A stretch of 64,000 nt of DNA, from positions 1 through 64,000 of the forward strand of contig NZ_JAAZUI010000011.1 of the NCBI RefSeq assembly GCF_012524075.1, given 5' to 3'. A model generated the notes under the pieces. That model searched no databases and had not been told where the DNA came from. It worked only from the letters and a program-made list of their open reading frames with translations. Positions 37,626-46,888 of the stretch are shown one piece after another. Both the position numbers and the translations under genes were made by a program. The stretch is from Lutibacter sp. B1 (GTDB lineage: Bacteria > Bacteroidota > Bacteroidia > Flavobacteriales > Flavobacteriaceae). The first letter of the stretch is position 1; every line of letters starts with the position of its first letter.

Positions 37626-39028
37626 TATTCTTGTGTTTTTCTTGCAATTTGTGCCATTAATTCTGCTTCAACTACTAATCTGTTATTTGCATATCCACAA
37701 GCCTGCATATGACAAATTCCTCTTCTTATTGGAGTAATAAGTTCCGCTTTAAAAATTAAAGTATCTCCCGGTAATACTTTTTGCTTAAACTTAACCTTAT
37801 CCATTTTCATAAAATAGGTTAGATAATTTTCCGGGTCAGGTACAGAACTTAACACCAACACGCCTCCACATTGAGCCATAGCTTCAATTTGTAATACACC
37901 CGGCATTACAGGAGCTCCTGGAAAATGACCTATAAAAAAAGGTTCATTCATTGTTACATTCTTCATACCAACAACATGTTTATCAGACAATTCTAAAATT
38001 CTATCTATTAACAAAAATGGCGGCCTGTGCGGAAGGATACTCATAATTTTTTGTGTATCCATTAAAGGAGGTTGATCTAAATCAAATTTAGGAACATTAT
38101 TCCTTTTTTCTTGTTTTATGATCTTCTGAAGTTTTTTTGCAAAATTAGTGTTTACTAAATGTCCCGGTTTATTTGCTATTACTTTTCCTCTAACTCTTGT
38201 TCCAACCAGTGCCATATCTCCAACTACATCTAATAATTTATGGCGGGCAGCTTCATTTGCCCAACGCAAAGTAAGGTTATCAAGAACTCCATTTGGTTTT
38301 ACAGTTAAAGAGTCTTTTTTAAATACTTCTTTTAATTTAACCATAGTTTCATCAGAGATTTCTTTATCTACATAAACTATAGCATTATTTAAATCTCCGC
38401 CTTTTATTAAATTATTATCTAAAAGCATTTCTATTTCATGCAAAAAACTAAAAGTTCTTGCATCGGCAATTTCATCTTTAAAATCGGAAAGTTTTTCTAA
38501 TGTTGCATTTTGCGTTCCTAAAACCTTGGTTCCAAAATCAACCATTGCTGTTACTTGATATTGGTTGCTTGGCATTAAAATTATTTCACTTCCGGACTCT
38601 TCATCTTTATATGATATAATTTCTTTTACAATATACTCTTCACGTTCAGCTTCTTGCTCTTGTATTCCTGCTTTTTCAAGCGCTTGAATAAAATGTTTAG
38701 AAGAACCATCCATAATTGGAGGCTCAGCAGCATTAATTTCAATAATAATATTATCAATATCTAAAGCTACAATAGCAGCTAAAACGTGTTCTGAAGTGTT
38801 TATTGAAACTCCTTTTTTCTCTAGGTTTGTACCTCTTTGAGTATTTACAACATATTCAGCACTAGCTTCAATAATAGGTTTACCTTCTAAATCAATTCTA
38901 ACAAAAGCATAACCATTATTTATGGGAGCAGGTTTAAAAGTCATATCAACTTTATTCCCTGTATGCAAACCAACACCCGATAGTGTTACTTCTTTTTTAA
39001 TAGTCTTTTGTTTTTTACTCATTTTCAT
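37625..39028 (-). CDS. lpxC/fabZ: Bifunctional LpxC / FabZ fusion
   Basis: A 467-residue fusion of UDP-3-O-acyl-GlcNAc deacetylase (LpxC, about 1-305) and 3-hydroxyacyl-ACP dehydratase (FabZ, about 320-467). LpxC features are [18 protein letters not shown], the zinc region with [11 protein letters not shown] and [14 protein letters not shown]. FabZ features are [16 protein letters not shown], the catalytic-His loop [12 protein letters not shown] and the Glu-containing helix [10 protein letters not shown]. The fusion joins lipid A commitment to fatty-acid dehydration and is characteristic of Bacteroidota. Two in-frame ATGs (39028 and 39022) are possible starts; both overlap the end of lpxD. 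Confidence 0.97.
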   Translation of the reverse strand: MKMSKKQKTIKKEVTLSGVGLHTGNKVDMTFKPAPINNGYAFVRIDLEGKPIIEASAEYVVNTQRGTNLEKKGVSINTSEHVLAAIVALDIDNIIIEINAAEPPIMDGSSKHFIQALEKAGIQEQEAEREEYIVKEIISYKDEESGSEIILMPSNQYQVTAMVDFGTKVLGTQNATLEKLSDFKDEIADARTFSFLHEIEMLLDNNLIKGGDLNNAIVYVDKEISDETMVKLKEVFKKDSLTVKPNGVLDNLTLRWANEAARHKLLDVVGDMALVGTRVRGKVIANKPGHLVNTNFAKKLQKIIKQEKRNNVPKFDLDQPPLMDTQKIMSILPHRPPFLLIDRILELSDKHVVGMKNVTMNEPFFIGHFPGAPVMPGVLQIEAMAQCGGVLVLSSVPDPENYLTYFMKMDKVKFKQKVLPGDTLIFKAELITPIRRGICHMQACGYANNRLVVEAELMAQIARKTQE

Positions 39029-40055
39029 TTTTTAAAGCTTTTAATTCTTTTTTTAATGAATTTATTGTTGCTACCAAATCTGGTAATTTTTTAAAATAAA
39101 CATACGATTTATTAAAATCAGAATATCCTATAGCCGGTGTTCCTTGTAAAACTTCGTTGTCTTTTACATTTCGTGCAATACCTGTTTGAGCTTGAACACG
39201 AACATTATTACCAATAGTTATATGACCAACAATACCTACCTGACCTCCCATCTCACAGTTTTTTCCAATTTTAGTTGAGCCTGCAATACCTGTTTGAGCT
39301 GCAATAACAGTATTTTCACCTATTTCAACATTGTGTGCTATTTGGATTTGATTATCTAATTTAACCCCTTTTCTAATAATTGTAGAACCTAAAGTAGCTC
39401 TATCAATTGTTGTTGCTGCACCAATATCTACATTATCTTCAATTACAACATTACCTATTTGTGGTATTTTACTGTAAGCACCTTCACTATTTGGCGCAAA
39501 TCCGAAACCATCAGCTCCTATAATTGCTCCAGAATTTATTATGCAATTATTTCCTATTTCAGTCTCAGAATATATTTTAGCACCGGCATAAATAATAGTA
39601 TTATCTCCTATTTTTACATTTTCACCTATATAAGTATTAGGATAAATTTTAACATTATTGCCTATTTTAACATTACTGCTAATATAACTAAATGCACCTA
39701 AATATAAGTTTTCGCCATAACTTGCGCTATCGCTTATGTATACATTAGGATCAATACCTGTTTTACTTAGTTTAACTTGATTGTAAAACTCCAAAAGTTT
39801 AGAAAATGATTTATAAGCATCTTCAACTTTAATTAGAGTTGTAAAAATCTCTTTTTCAGGTACAAAATCTTTATTTACAATAGCAATAGATGCTTTTGTA
39901 GAATATATATAATTTGTGTATTTTGGATTTGATAGAAACGTTAACGATCCTACTTCTCCTTCTTCAATTTTCGAAAGTTTATGCACTTCAACATTTTCAT
40001 TCCCGCAAATTTCACCTTCTAAAATTTCTGCTATTTGGTTTGCTGTAAATTTCAT
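39015..40055 (-). CDS. lpxD: UDP-3-O-acylglucosamine N-acyltransferase LpxD
   Basis: A 346-residue LpxD, adding the second hydroxyacyl chain to UDP-glucosamine in lipid A synthesis. The N-terminal uridine-binding domain (about 1-100: [26 protein letters not shown]), a left-handed beta-helix of hexapeptide repeats (about 105-300), the catalytic-His motif [13 protein letters not shown] and a C-terminal helix are all present. The ATG at 40055 is preferred over an in-frame TTG at 40064. It is the first gene of the lipid A block and overlaps lpxC/fabZ by 8-14 bases depending on the start used there. Confidence 0.95.
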   Translation of the reverse strand: MKFTANQIAEILEGEICGNENVEVHKLSKIEEGEVGSLTFLSNPKYTNYIYSTKASIAIVNKDFVPEKEIFTTLIKVEDAYKSFSKLLEFYNQVKLSKTGIDPNVYISDSASYGENLYLGAFSYISSNVKIGNNVKIYPNTYIGENVKIGDNTIIYAGAKIYSETEIGNNCIINSGAIIGADGFGFAPNSEGAYSKIPQIGNVVIEDNVDIGAATTIDRATLGSTIIRKGVKLDNQIQIAHNVEIGENTVIAAQTGIAGSTKIGKNCEMGGQVGIVGHITIGNNVRVQAQTGIARNVKDNEVLQGTPAIGYSDFNKSYVYFKKLPDLVATINSLKKELKALKNENE

Positions 40056-40089
40056 CAATTGCAAAAGTAAAAAAAAAGTTGAACTCTAC

Positions 40090-41319
40090 CTATTTCTTTG
40101 GGTAGCAGATATAATACTTATACACTGGCTTTGATAGCGCTTTAATATTTAAATGGTCGGAAGCCTCTGTAACATCTTTAATATCACCGTTCTTATACAA
40201 AATGCGAATATTATTTTTAGTTGAATCGTAAGCCTGATTAAATATTTTACCATAGTAAACAAAATAATCAAGTTCTTTATTATTTAGTATAAAATTGTTT
40301 TTAACTTCCTTTTTTATAGTTGATAAATAACTTCCTGCATATTTTTTATTATGAATTTCTACCTTTGGTAATTTTCTGTTAATCAAACTTTCAGATAGTT
40401 TAGAAATTATTTTATCATCACATGAAATCCACTCTTTAATTGATGATAAAACGTCATAATCATCCATTCTTGCAAAAGTTTTTAATGTTTCTTTTGTAAA
40501 ATTATGATCATCAATTTGATTTTTTAGAAAGAATGAAAATGCTTTACTTGCCGGCATTTCTTTTCCCTGCAATGTTATTTCTTTGGCTCTTTTTAATATT
40601 TTTTCGAGCAATTTTTCTGCAACCAATCCTGTTTTATGCAAATATACTTGCCAATACATTAATCTGCGTGCCACAATAAATTTCTCAACAGAGTAAATTC
40701 CTTTTTCTTCAACAACCAAATTATCATCTTTCACATTAAGCATGGTAATTAATCGTTCCGAATTAATATTCCCTTCGGCCACACCTGTATAAAAACTGTC
40801 ACGTTTTAAATAATCTAACCTATCCATATCTAACTGACTGGAAATTAGCTGGAATAAAAATTTACGATGATAATTACCTTTAAAAATCTCAATTGCTAAA
40901 GAAAGTTTCCCATCAAATTCTTCATTTAAAGCTTCCATAAATTTTAATGATATTGCTTCATGATGAACTCCTGTAACAATACTACTTTCTAAAGCATGTG
41001 AAAAAGGACCATGACCAATATCGTGCAACAAAATTGCTATATAAACGGCATTTGCTTCATCTTCTGAAATTTCTACACCTTTAAATTGCAAAATTCTAAC
41101 TGCTTTTTGCATTAAATGCATACTCCCTATTGCGTGATGAAACCTGGTATGATGAGCTCCCGGATACACTAAATACGACAATCCCATTTGTGATATTCTC
41201 CTTAAACGCTGAAAATAAGGATGTTCTATTAAATCATAAATTAAAGGATTCGGAATTGTAATAAAACCGTAAATTGGGTCGTTTAATATTTTTAGTTTGT
41301 TCGTTTTTTTTTCGGTCAA
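40090..41319 (-). CDS. HD-domain phosphohydrolase
   Basis: A 409-residue HD-superfamily protein of the dGTPase-like (YwfO/SAMHD1-related) branch. Metal ligands are visible as H...HD: HHTRFHHAIGSMHL (about 56-69) and ILLHDIGHGPFSHALE (about 92-107). The N-terminus KLKILNDPIYGFITIP is typical of the family. No ATG precedes this motif; the TTG at 41319 (TTG ACC GAA) is the only suitable start. It is divergent from porX with 40 bases between starts, an order common in Flavobacteriia. A -7-like TATATTTG lies at the complement of 41344-41351. It probably hydrolyses nucleotides; the substrate is not known. Confidence 0.88.
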   Translation of the reverse strand: MTEKKTNKLKILNDPIYGFITIPNPLIYDLIEHPYFQRLRRISQMGLSYLVYPGAHHTRFHHAIGSMHLMQKAVRILQFKGVEISEDEANAVYIAILLHDIGHGPFSHALESSIVTGVHHEAISLKFMEALNEEFDGKLSLAIEIFKGNYHRKFLFQLISSQLDMDRLDYLKRDSFYTGVAEGNINSERLITMLNVKDDNLVVEEKGIYSVEKFIVARRLMYWQVYLHKTGLVAEKLLEKILKRAKEITLQGKEMPASKAFSFFLKNQIDDHNFTKETLKTFARMDDYDVLSSIKEWISCDDKIISKLSESLINRKLPKVEIHNKKYAGSYLSTIKKEVKNNFILNNKELDYFVYYGKIFNQAYDSTKNNIRILYKNGDIKDVTEASDHLNIKALSKPVYKYYICYPKK

Positions 41320-41359
41320 AACTCTTATTTTTAATAATCACTACAAATATAACAACAAT

Positions 41360-42907
41360 ATGAGCAAAATAAACATTTTATGGGTTGATGATGAGATAGA
41401 TATTTTAAAACCTCATATACTATTTTTAGAAAAAAAAGGATACACTGTTGAAACGTGCAATAATGGTGCCGATGCCATTGAAATGTGCGAACAAAATACT
41501 TACGACATTGTTTTTTTAGATGAAAACATGCCGGGTTTAAGCGGATTAGAAACGTTAACAGAAATTAAAGGCAAAAAACCTAATGTTCCTGTTGTAATGA
41601 TTACTAAAAGCGAAGAAGAATATATTATGGAAGAAGCTATTGGTAACAAAATAGCCGATTATTTAATAAAACCTGTAAATCCGCATCAAATACTTTTAAG
41701 TTTAAAGAAAAATTTAGATATATCGAGATTGGTTTCAGAAAAAACTACCTCAAACTACCAGCAAGAATTTAGAAAAATAGCAATGGATTTAGCTATGGTA
41801 AATTCTTATAAAGAATGGGTTGATATTTACAAAAAGCTCGTTTATTGGGAACTTGAATTAGAAAACATTTCTGATACCGGTATGATTGAAATTTTGGAAA
41901 GTCAAAAACAAGAAGCTAATTCTTTATTCTTCAAATTCATTAAAAAAAATTATAAAGATTGGCTATTTGATGATGATGTTCCTGTACTTTCAAACACTTT
42001 ATTTAAAAAAATAATACTTCCTGAAGTACAAAACTCTAACGGAACTTTAGTTGTTGTAATAGATAATTTACGCTACGACCAATTTAAAATACTCGAATTA
42101 ACAATAAATAGGTATTATAAAAAGCAAGAAGAAGTATCGTATTTCAGCATTTTACCAACGGCAACACAATATGCCCGAAATGCTATTTTTTCAGGTCTTA
42201 TGCCTTTAGAAATGGCACAAAAATATCCTAATTATTGGAAAGATGATATTGATGATGGCGGTAAAAATTTATATGAAGAAGAATTTTTAACAGAACAACT
42301 AAAAAGACTTAAACAACATATTAAAACCGATTTTTATAAAATAACCAACTTAAAAAACGGTAAACAACTGGCTGATAATTTTAATTCTGTGAAAGAAAAT
42401 GATTTAACTGTTATTGTTTATAATTTTGTTGATATGCTTTCTCACGCTAAAACAGAAATGGAAGTAATAAAAGAATTGGCAAGTGATGACAAAGCGTATA
42501 GATCACTTACCAATAGCTGGTTTAAAAACTCTCCTTTATTGGAAATAATTCAAAAAGCTCAAGGTCTTGGATTGAAATTAATTATTACAACAGACCATGG
42601 TACCATAAACTCTAAAACACCTGCAAAAGTAATTGGAGATAAAAATATAAGTTCCAATTTACGTTACAAAACAGGTAAAAGCTTAACCTACGATGAGAAG
42701 GAAGTATATGCAGTTAAAAATCCAAAAGAAATTTTACTTCCTTCAATAAATGTTAGCAGTTCATATATCTTTGCAAAAGAAGATTTCTTTTTTGCATATC
42801 CAAACAATTACAATCATTTTGTAAAATATTATAAAAATACCTACCAACATGGTGGAATTTCTTTAGAGGAAATGATAATTCCATGTGCTATATTTGTACC
42901 TAAATAA
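41360..42907 (+). CDS. porX: PorX, response regulator/PglZ-domain regulator of type IX secretion
   Basis: A 515-residue two-domain protein. Residues 1-120 are a receiver domain (ILWVDDEIDI) with phospho-acceptor D54 in VFLDENMPG and a conserved K in LIKPV. After a helical linker (about 130-215) comes a PglZ domain of the alkaline-phosphatase superfamily (LVVVIDNLRYDQ; TTDHGTINSK). This is the architecture of PorX, which with PorY controls type IX secretion genes and hydrolyses cyclic oligonucleotides in studied cases. The start at 41360 (MSKINILWVDD) is chosen over upstream in-frame codons that overlap the HD gene. It is followed by tsaE and ald. It implies that the organism has type IX secretion, though none of its structural genes are in this window. 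Confidence 0.95.
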   Translation: MSKINILWVDDEIDILKPHILFLEKKGYTVETCNNGADAIEMCEQNTYDIVFLDENMPGLSGLETLTEIKGKKPNVPVVMITKSEEEYIMEEAIGNKIADYLIKPVNPHQILLSLKKNLDISRLVSEKTTSNYQQEFRKIAMDLAMVNSYKEWVDIYKKLVYWELELENISDTGMIEILESQKQEANSLFFKFIKKNYKDWLFDDDVPVLSNTLFKKIILPEVQNSNGTLVVVIDNLRYDQFKILELTINRYYKKQEEVSYFSILPTATQYARNAIFSGLMPLEMAQKYPNYWKDDIDDGGKNLYEEEFLTEQLKRLKQHIKTDFYKITNLKNGKQLADNFNSVKENDLTVIVYNFVDMLSHAKTEMEVIKELASDDKAYRSLTNSWFKNSPLLEIIQKAQGLGLKLIITTDHGTINSKTPAKVIGDKNISSNLRYKTGKSLTYDEKEVYAVKNPKEILLPSINVSSSYIFAKEDFFFAYPNNYNHFVKYYKNTYQHGGISLEEMIIPCAIFVPK

Positions 42908-42916
42908 ATTTAGTGA

Positions 42917-43333
42917 ATGATTAAAAATTACTCTTTACAAGAACTGCCGGAAATAGCGAAGGAGGTTGTTAAAAATTCAAAACATAAAGTTTTACTTTTT
43001 TATGGTGAAATGGGTGTTGGTAAAACAACATTAATTAAAGAAATTTTAAAAGAATTAGATGTTATTGACAATGTAAGTTCTCCCACCTTTTCATTAGTTA
43101 ATGAATATCATACAAATAATGATGAAAAAATCTATCATTTTGATTTTTATAGAATTGATGATGAAGAGGAAGCTTTAGATATGGGTATTGAAGAATATTT
43201 TTACAGCAATAATTGGTGTTTAATAGAATGGCCAAATAAAGTTGAAAATTTAGTACCTTTAAATTCTGTAACTATAACAATTACATCAAACAAAAATCAG
43301 CTAAGAACCATAGAACTTAAAAATAATGAGTAA
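42917..43333 (+). CDS. tsaE: tRNA threonylcarbamoyladenosine synthesis ATPase TsaE
   Basis: A 138-residue P-loop ATPase that works with TsaB and TsaD to make t6A at position 37 of ANN-decoding tRNAs. The Walker A motif is YGEMGVGKTTL (about 30-40), followed by SSPTFSLVNEY and the Walker B-like HFDFYRIDDEEE, and the closing LIEWPNKV. Length is typical. It starts 9 bases after porX and overlaps alanine dehydrogenase by 8 bases, so the three genes are probably one transcript. Confidence 0.95.
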   Translation: MIKNYSLQELPEIAKEVVKNSKHKVLLFYGEMGVGKTTLIKEILKELDVIDNVSSPTFSLVNEYHTNNDEKIYHFDFYRIDDEEEALDMGIEEYFYSNNWCLIEWPNKVENLVPLNSVTITITSNKNQLRTIELKNNE

Positions 43334-44528
43334 AAAAATTACTTCACCTTTTAGTAAACAAGAACTAATACCACAAGAAGAAACCTTAGAAATTATTAAA
43401 CAAAAAGGTGAACTAGTAATTGGCATACCAAAAGAAACACATTATCAAGAAAAAAGAGTTTGCTTAACTCCAGATGCCGTTGCAGCACTTACAGCTCATG
43501 GACATAAATTTGTTATAGAATCAGGAGCAGGTGAAGGAGCAAATTTTTCGGATAATGAATACTCTGAAGCAGGTGCTAAAATAGCATACGATGTAAAAGA
43601 AGCTTTCGGGTGTCATATTATATTAAAAGTTGAACCTCCATCATTAGATGAGATTAAATTTATCAATCCACAAAGTGTCCTATTCTCTGCTTTACAATTA
43701 AAAACACAAACTAAAAAATATTTTGAGGCATTAGCAACTAAACGAGTTACAGCAGTTGCTTTTGATTATATTAAAGATGAACATGGTGTATATTCTATTG
43801 TAAAATCTTTAAGTGAAATTGCCGGTACAGCTTCAATTTTAATTGCTGCCGAACTTATGAGCAAAGTTAATGAAGGTAATGGACTTTTATTAGGTAATAT
43901 TGGTGGTGTACCTCCAAGTGAAGTTGTTATTTTAGGTGCCGGAACAGTTGGTGAGTTTGCTGCAAGATCAGCCATTGGTTTAGGTGCAAGCGTTAAAGTT
44001 TTTGATAACTCGTTAACAAAATTAAGAAGCTTAAAACATAGATTGGGCTATCAAATTTATACTTCAACCATACAACCAAAAACCTTACAAAAAGCCTTAA
44101 TGCGTTGTGATGTTGCTATTGGCGCCATTAGAGGAAACTCCCGAGCACCAATTATAGTTACCGAACAAATGGTAGAACAAATGAAAGATGGTGCTGTAAT
44201 AGTTGATGTTAGTATTGACAGAGGCGGCTGTTTTGAGACTTCGGAAGTAACAAATCATAAAAATCCAACACTTCAAAAACATGGTGTTATACATTATTGT
44301 GTTCCAAATATACCTTCAAGATATTCCAGAACTGCCTCAGTTTCAATAAGTAATATTTTTACTCCTTACCTTTTAAGCATTGCTGAAGAAGGTGGATTTG
44401 AAAATGCTGTTCGTTTTGACAAAAGTTTACAAAATGGTATGTACTTTTACCACGGTATTTTAACTAACAGAACAGTTGCCGATTGGTTTAATTTACCGTA
44501 TAGAGATATTAATTTATTGTTTTTGTAA
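43326..44528 (+). CDS. ald: Alanine dehydrogenase
   Basis: A 400-residue NAD-dependent dehydrogenase of the alanine dehydrogenase/pyridine nucleotide transhydrogenase family, interconverting alanine and pyruvate plus ammonia. Residues 36 onward show GIPKETHYQEKRVCLTPD, followed by the Rossmann loop VVILGAGTVGEFAAR (about 199-213), VDVSIDRGGCFET and a typical end (CVPNIPSRYSRTASVSI). It has about 35 extra N-terminal residues compared with the roughly 370-residue enzymes of Bacillus, as is common in Bacteroidota. Co-transcribed with porX and tsaE by position. Confidence 0.9.
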   Translation: MSKKITSPFSKQELIPQEETLEIIKQKGELVIGIPKETHYQEKRVCLTPDAVAALTAHGHKFVIESGAGEGANFSDNEYSEAGAKIAYDVKEAFGCHIILKVEPPSLDEIKFINPQSVLFSALQLKTQTKKYFEALATKRVTAVAFDYIKDEHGVYSIVKSLSEIAGTASILIAAELMSKVNEGNGLLLGNIGGVPPSEVVILGAGTVGEFAARSAIGLGASVKVFDNSLTKLRSLKHRLGYQIYTSTIQPKTLQKALMRCDVAIGAIRGNSRAPIIVTEQMVEQMKDGAVIVDVSIDRGGCFETSEVTNHKNPTLQKHGVIHYCVPNIPSRYSRTASVSISNIFTPYLLSIAEEGGFENAVRFDKSLQNGMYFYHGILTNRTVADWFNLPYRDINLLFL

Positions 44529-44529
44529 A

Positions 44530-44898
44530 ATGACTTTTAAACAACGTTTACCTTTTTTTTTAGTTGGATTAACTATTGGAATTATTGCTGTAATTTTCTT
44601 TTTTGGAAAAAAGAAAACTACTTTTGATTACGGTCCAAATGCACGAGTTTTAAAAAATATCAGCATTAAAAAACATATTTTTTCTGAAGAAATTTTGCAA
44701 TCAATTAATTCTAACAAAATAGATACTTCTACAATTTCTCTTATTTTAAAAGAAGGAAAAGCTGATATGTGGAATAAAATTAAACTTGATACTTGTACCG
44801 AATATAATATTAAAGGCACTAAAAGTTTGAAAAATATTATTTTAACTGTTAAAAATTGTGATTCAACTGCTATAATTGAAAAAGTTACTTTTGAGTAG
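44530..44898 (+). CDS. Small membrane-anchored protein, DUF4258-like
   Basis: A 122-residue protein with an N-terminal membrane span (about 7-24, FFLVGLTIGIIAVIFFF) and a small soluble domain outside or inside the membrane (YGPNARVLKNISIKK to the end) that resembles the DUF4258 family. The start at 44530, one base after the ald stop codon, is chosen; a longer frame would lie inside ald. It closes the porX-tsaE-ald run. Its last 14 bases overlap the end of trmH on the opposite strand. Function unknown. Confidence 0.7.
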   Translation: MTFKQRLPFFLVGLTIGIIAVIFFFGKKKTTFDYGPNARVLKNISIKKHIFSEEILQSINSNKIDTSTISLILKEGKADMWNKIKLDTCTEYNIKGTKSLKNIILTVKNCDSTAIIEKVTFE

Positions 44899-45568
44899 CG
44901 ATATCTGAATAATAGTGTTCTTTTATTTTTTTTACACTTTTAATTGATTTTTCTAACCATTCTAAATATTTTATATTTTTTTCTATTTCGGTAAGTTGCC
45001 AATTAACATCCGATTTTTTTAACCTTTCATTTAAGTTTTGAAGTATAATTGCTGCTGCAACCGATATATTCAAACTCTCGGTAAAACCTACCATTGGTAT
45101 TTTTAAAAACCCGTCAGCATTATCCATTACACCTTTTGATAATCCTGCTTTTTCTACACCAAAAAAGAAAGCCGATTTTTGTGTTATATCAAAATCATGC
45201 AAATAACACGATTCATTATGTGGTGTTGTAGCAATAATTTTATATCCTTTCCTTTTTAAGTTACTAATACAATCTAACGTATTGTTTGTATCTCTCTTTT
45301 TATAGTAAAAAAAATCCAGCCATTTTTGAGCTCCTTTAGCTACTTTATTTGAAGCATAAAATCTATATTTATTTTCAATAACATGTACATCTTGTATTCC
45401 AAAAACATCACAGCTTCTAACTACTGCACTCGCATTATGAGGTTGAAAAATATCTTCAATGGCAACTGTAAAATGTCTGGTACGTTCATTTAATACTTTT
45501 TGAAATAATTTTTTTCTGTTATCTGTCACAAATTGTTCCAAATAGGTTATTAATTTATAATCAATCAT
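44885..45568 (-). CDS. trmH: tRNA/rRNA 2'-O-methyltransferase (TrmH/SpoU family)
   Basis: A 227-residue SPOUT methyltransferase of the TrmH group, which methylates the ribose 2'-OH of a guanosine (position 18 of tRNA for TrmH proper). The three family motifs are present: NASAVVRSCDVFG (motif 1, with the catalytic Arg), FFFGVEKAGLSKGVM (motif 2) and IPMVGFTESLNISVAAAIIL (motif 3), forming the trefoil knot that binds S-adenosylmethionine. The start at 45568 (MIDYKL) is an ATG; the longer frame begins with TTG. It converges with the small DUF4258-like gene and overlaps it by 14 bases. Confidence 0.9.
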   Translation of the reverse strand: MIDYKLITYLEQFVTDNRKKLFQKVLNERTRHFTVAIEDIFQPHNASAVVRSCDVFGIQDVHVIENKYRFYASNKVAKGAQKWLDFFYYKKRDTNNTLDCISNLKRKGYKIIATTPHNESCYLHDFDITQKSAFFFGVEKAGLSKGVMDNADGFLKIPMVGFTESLNISVAAAIILQNLNERLKKSDVNWQLTEIEKNIKYLEWLEKSIKSVKKIKEHYYSDIATQK

Positions 45569-45612
45569 TTTAAATACTCTTTTATTCAAAGATAAAATTT
45601 TACATTTGAAAT

Positions 45613-46296
45613 ATGAAAAATATAGTTGTTCTATCTGGCGCCGGAGTTAGTGCTGAAAGTGGTATCAAAACTTTTAGAGATGCCGATGGCTTATGGGAAG
45701 GCCATAATGTTATGGAGGTAGCATCAACAATAGGTTGGGAACAAAATAAAAAAGTAGTATTGGATTTTTATAACAAACGCAGAAAACAATTATTTACCGT
45801 ACTGCCAAATGAAGCTCATAAAGCTTTGGCTAAATTACAAAACAACTACAATGTTACTATAATTACCCAAAATGTTGATGATTTACACGAACGTGCAGGA
45901 AGTAAACATGTTTTACATTTACATGGCGAATTACTTAAAGTAAGAAGCACTAAAAATCCTAATTTAATTTATAAATGGGAAAAAGATTTAAATATGGGTG
46001 ATTTTTGTGAAGAAAATTCTCAATTAAGACCTCATATTGTTTGGTTTGGAGAAACTGTTCCTCTTTTTGAAAATGCTATAAAATTAACTTCTAAAGCTGA
46101 TATTTTAATAATTGTAGGAACATCTATGCAAGTATATCCAGCAGCCAATTTAATTAATTATACAAAAAACAATATTCCTATTTATTTTATTGATCCAAAA
46201 CCAAATATTCAAAAAAATTATTTTTCTAACTTAACTGTAATTGCTAAAAAAGCATCGGTTGGTGTAACAAAAGTGGTTAGCTTATTAATTGCTTAA
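45613..46296 (+). CDS. Sir2-family NAD-dependent protein deacylase
   Basis: A 227-residue class III (SIRT5/CobB-type) sirtuin. NAD-binding motifs are VVLSGAGVSAESGI (residues 5-18), TQNVDDLHERAG (85-96) and GTSMQVYPAANLI; the catalytic His is H104 (HLHGEL). Y53 and R56 in DFYNKRRKQL match the acyl-lysine-recognition pair of desuccinylases/demalonylases, so short acidic acyl groups may be its substrates. Unusually, the segment that normally carries the zinc-binding cysteines (residues 108-140) has only one, C132. The gene follows trmH divergently and its end overlaps the DUF6495 gene on the other strand by 20 bases. Confidence 0.93.
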   Translation: MKNIVVLSGAGVSAESGIKTFRDADGLWEGHNVMEVASTIGWEQNKKVVLDFYNKRRKQLFTVLPNEAHKALAKLQNNYNVTIITQNVDDLHERAGSKHVLHLHGELLKVRSTKNPNLIYKWEKDLNMGDFCEENSQLRPHIVWFGETVPLFENAIKLTSKADILIIVGTSMQVYPAANLINYTKNNIPIYFIDPKPNIQKNYFSNLTVIAKKASVGVTKVVSLLIA

Positions 46297-46747
46297 CTTT
46301 ATTATATAACTCACCTTTAGAAATAACACTTCCCATTTCAATCAGTTCAAACAGTTCAGTATTTCGTTCTTTAGCATATTTTTTTGAAGCTTTGAAATAT
46401 TCAATACTGTCATCTAGCGGATGATTTAAAAACCAATTAAAATCGTTATCATTCAAAAAACTTTTTCCAGGATTGTTTAATTTGATGTAAATTCTGATGA
46501 TTTCTTTAGAATTACATCTAAACAAATTTATATGATTAGCTGAAATATGCTCCAGAAATTCTGTTTTAAACAGCACATCTTCCCAAACTATATCACTAAA
46601 AATATTCAACTCTTCTTCTGCAATTAAAGGTTTTTCTTTCTTAATTGTTTCCCATTCTTTTACATCAATTTGTTGCGAAGCTAAAAATTCAGCAAATTCT
46701 TTGTGTAACTCTAAAAATTGTTCTTTTGTTAACTGTCTGTATTTCAT
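46277..46747 (-). CDS. DUF6495 family protein
   Basis: A 156-residue soluble protein rich in charged and aromatic residues, with no signal peptide or membrane span. The opening MKYRQLTKEQFLELHKEFAE and the central FSDIVWEDVL match a family restricted to Bacteroidota (DUF6495) with no known function. It converges on the sirtuin gene with a 20-base overlap. The upstream 140 bases contain a small repeat-like sequence and the terminator of the Oar-like gene. Confidence 0.65.
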   Translation of the reverse strand: MKYRQLTKEQFLELHKEFAEFLASQQIDVKEWETIKKEKPLIAEEELNIFSDIVWEDVLFKTEFLEHISANHINLFRCNSKEIIRIYIKLNNPGKSFLNDNDFNWFLNHPLDDSIEYFKASKKYAKERNTELFELIEMGSVISKGELYNKVKQLIS

Positions 46748-46766
46748 TGTAAATGGTGATTAAGTT

Positions 46767-46801
46767 TTTCGATTTCGCTCAAAATAAACTTCATCGAAAT
46801 C
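46767..46801. repeat. Short inverted repeat, REP-like remnant
   Basis: GATTTCG (46771-46777) pairs with CGAAATC (46795-46801) in the spacer before the DUF6495 gene. The following CAGGTCACATCGAGACTTCT resembles the short palindromic intergenic elements scattered in some Flavobacteriia. One copy in the window cannot prove a repeat family. Confidence 0.3.
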
Positions 46802-46840
46802 ACAATATCAGGTCACATCGAGACTTCTCTCAGTAACCAT

Positions 46841-46866
46841 AAAAAAACCGCCCATTTTGGGCGGTT
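46841..46866 (-). terminator. Terminator of the Oar-like receptor gene
   Basis: AACCGCCC (46846-46853) and GGGCGGTT (46859-46866) form an 8-base-pair GC-rich stem with a 5-base loop. On the minus strand it follows the receptor's stop codon (46889) and leads into seven Ts. Confidence 0.85.
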
Positions 46867-46888
46867 CAAAGATATAAAAAATTAAATT

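Noticed and set aside
41360-42907. PglZ domain as part of a BREX phage-defence system
   Set aside because: The N-terminal receiver domain with D54 and the tsaE/ald neighbours identify PorX; no other BREX genes are present.
45601-45608. TACATTTG as promoter for the sirtuin gene
   Set aside because: It lies only 4 bases before the ATG and no TTG sits at -33 spacing; it would require a leaderless or truncated transcript.
45613-46296. Sir2 protein as an anti-phage defence effector
   Set aside because: It is a short single-domain CobB-type protein among housekeeping genes, with no partner defence domain.
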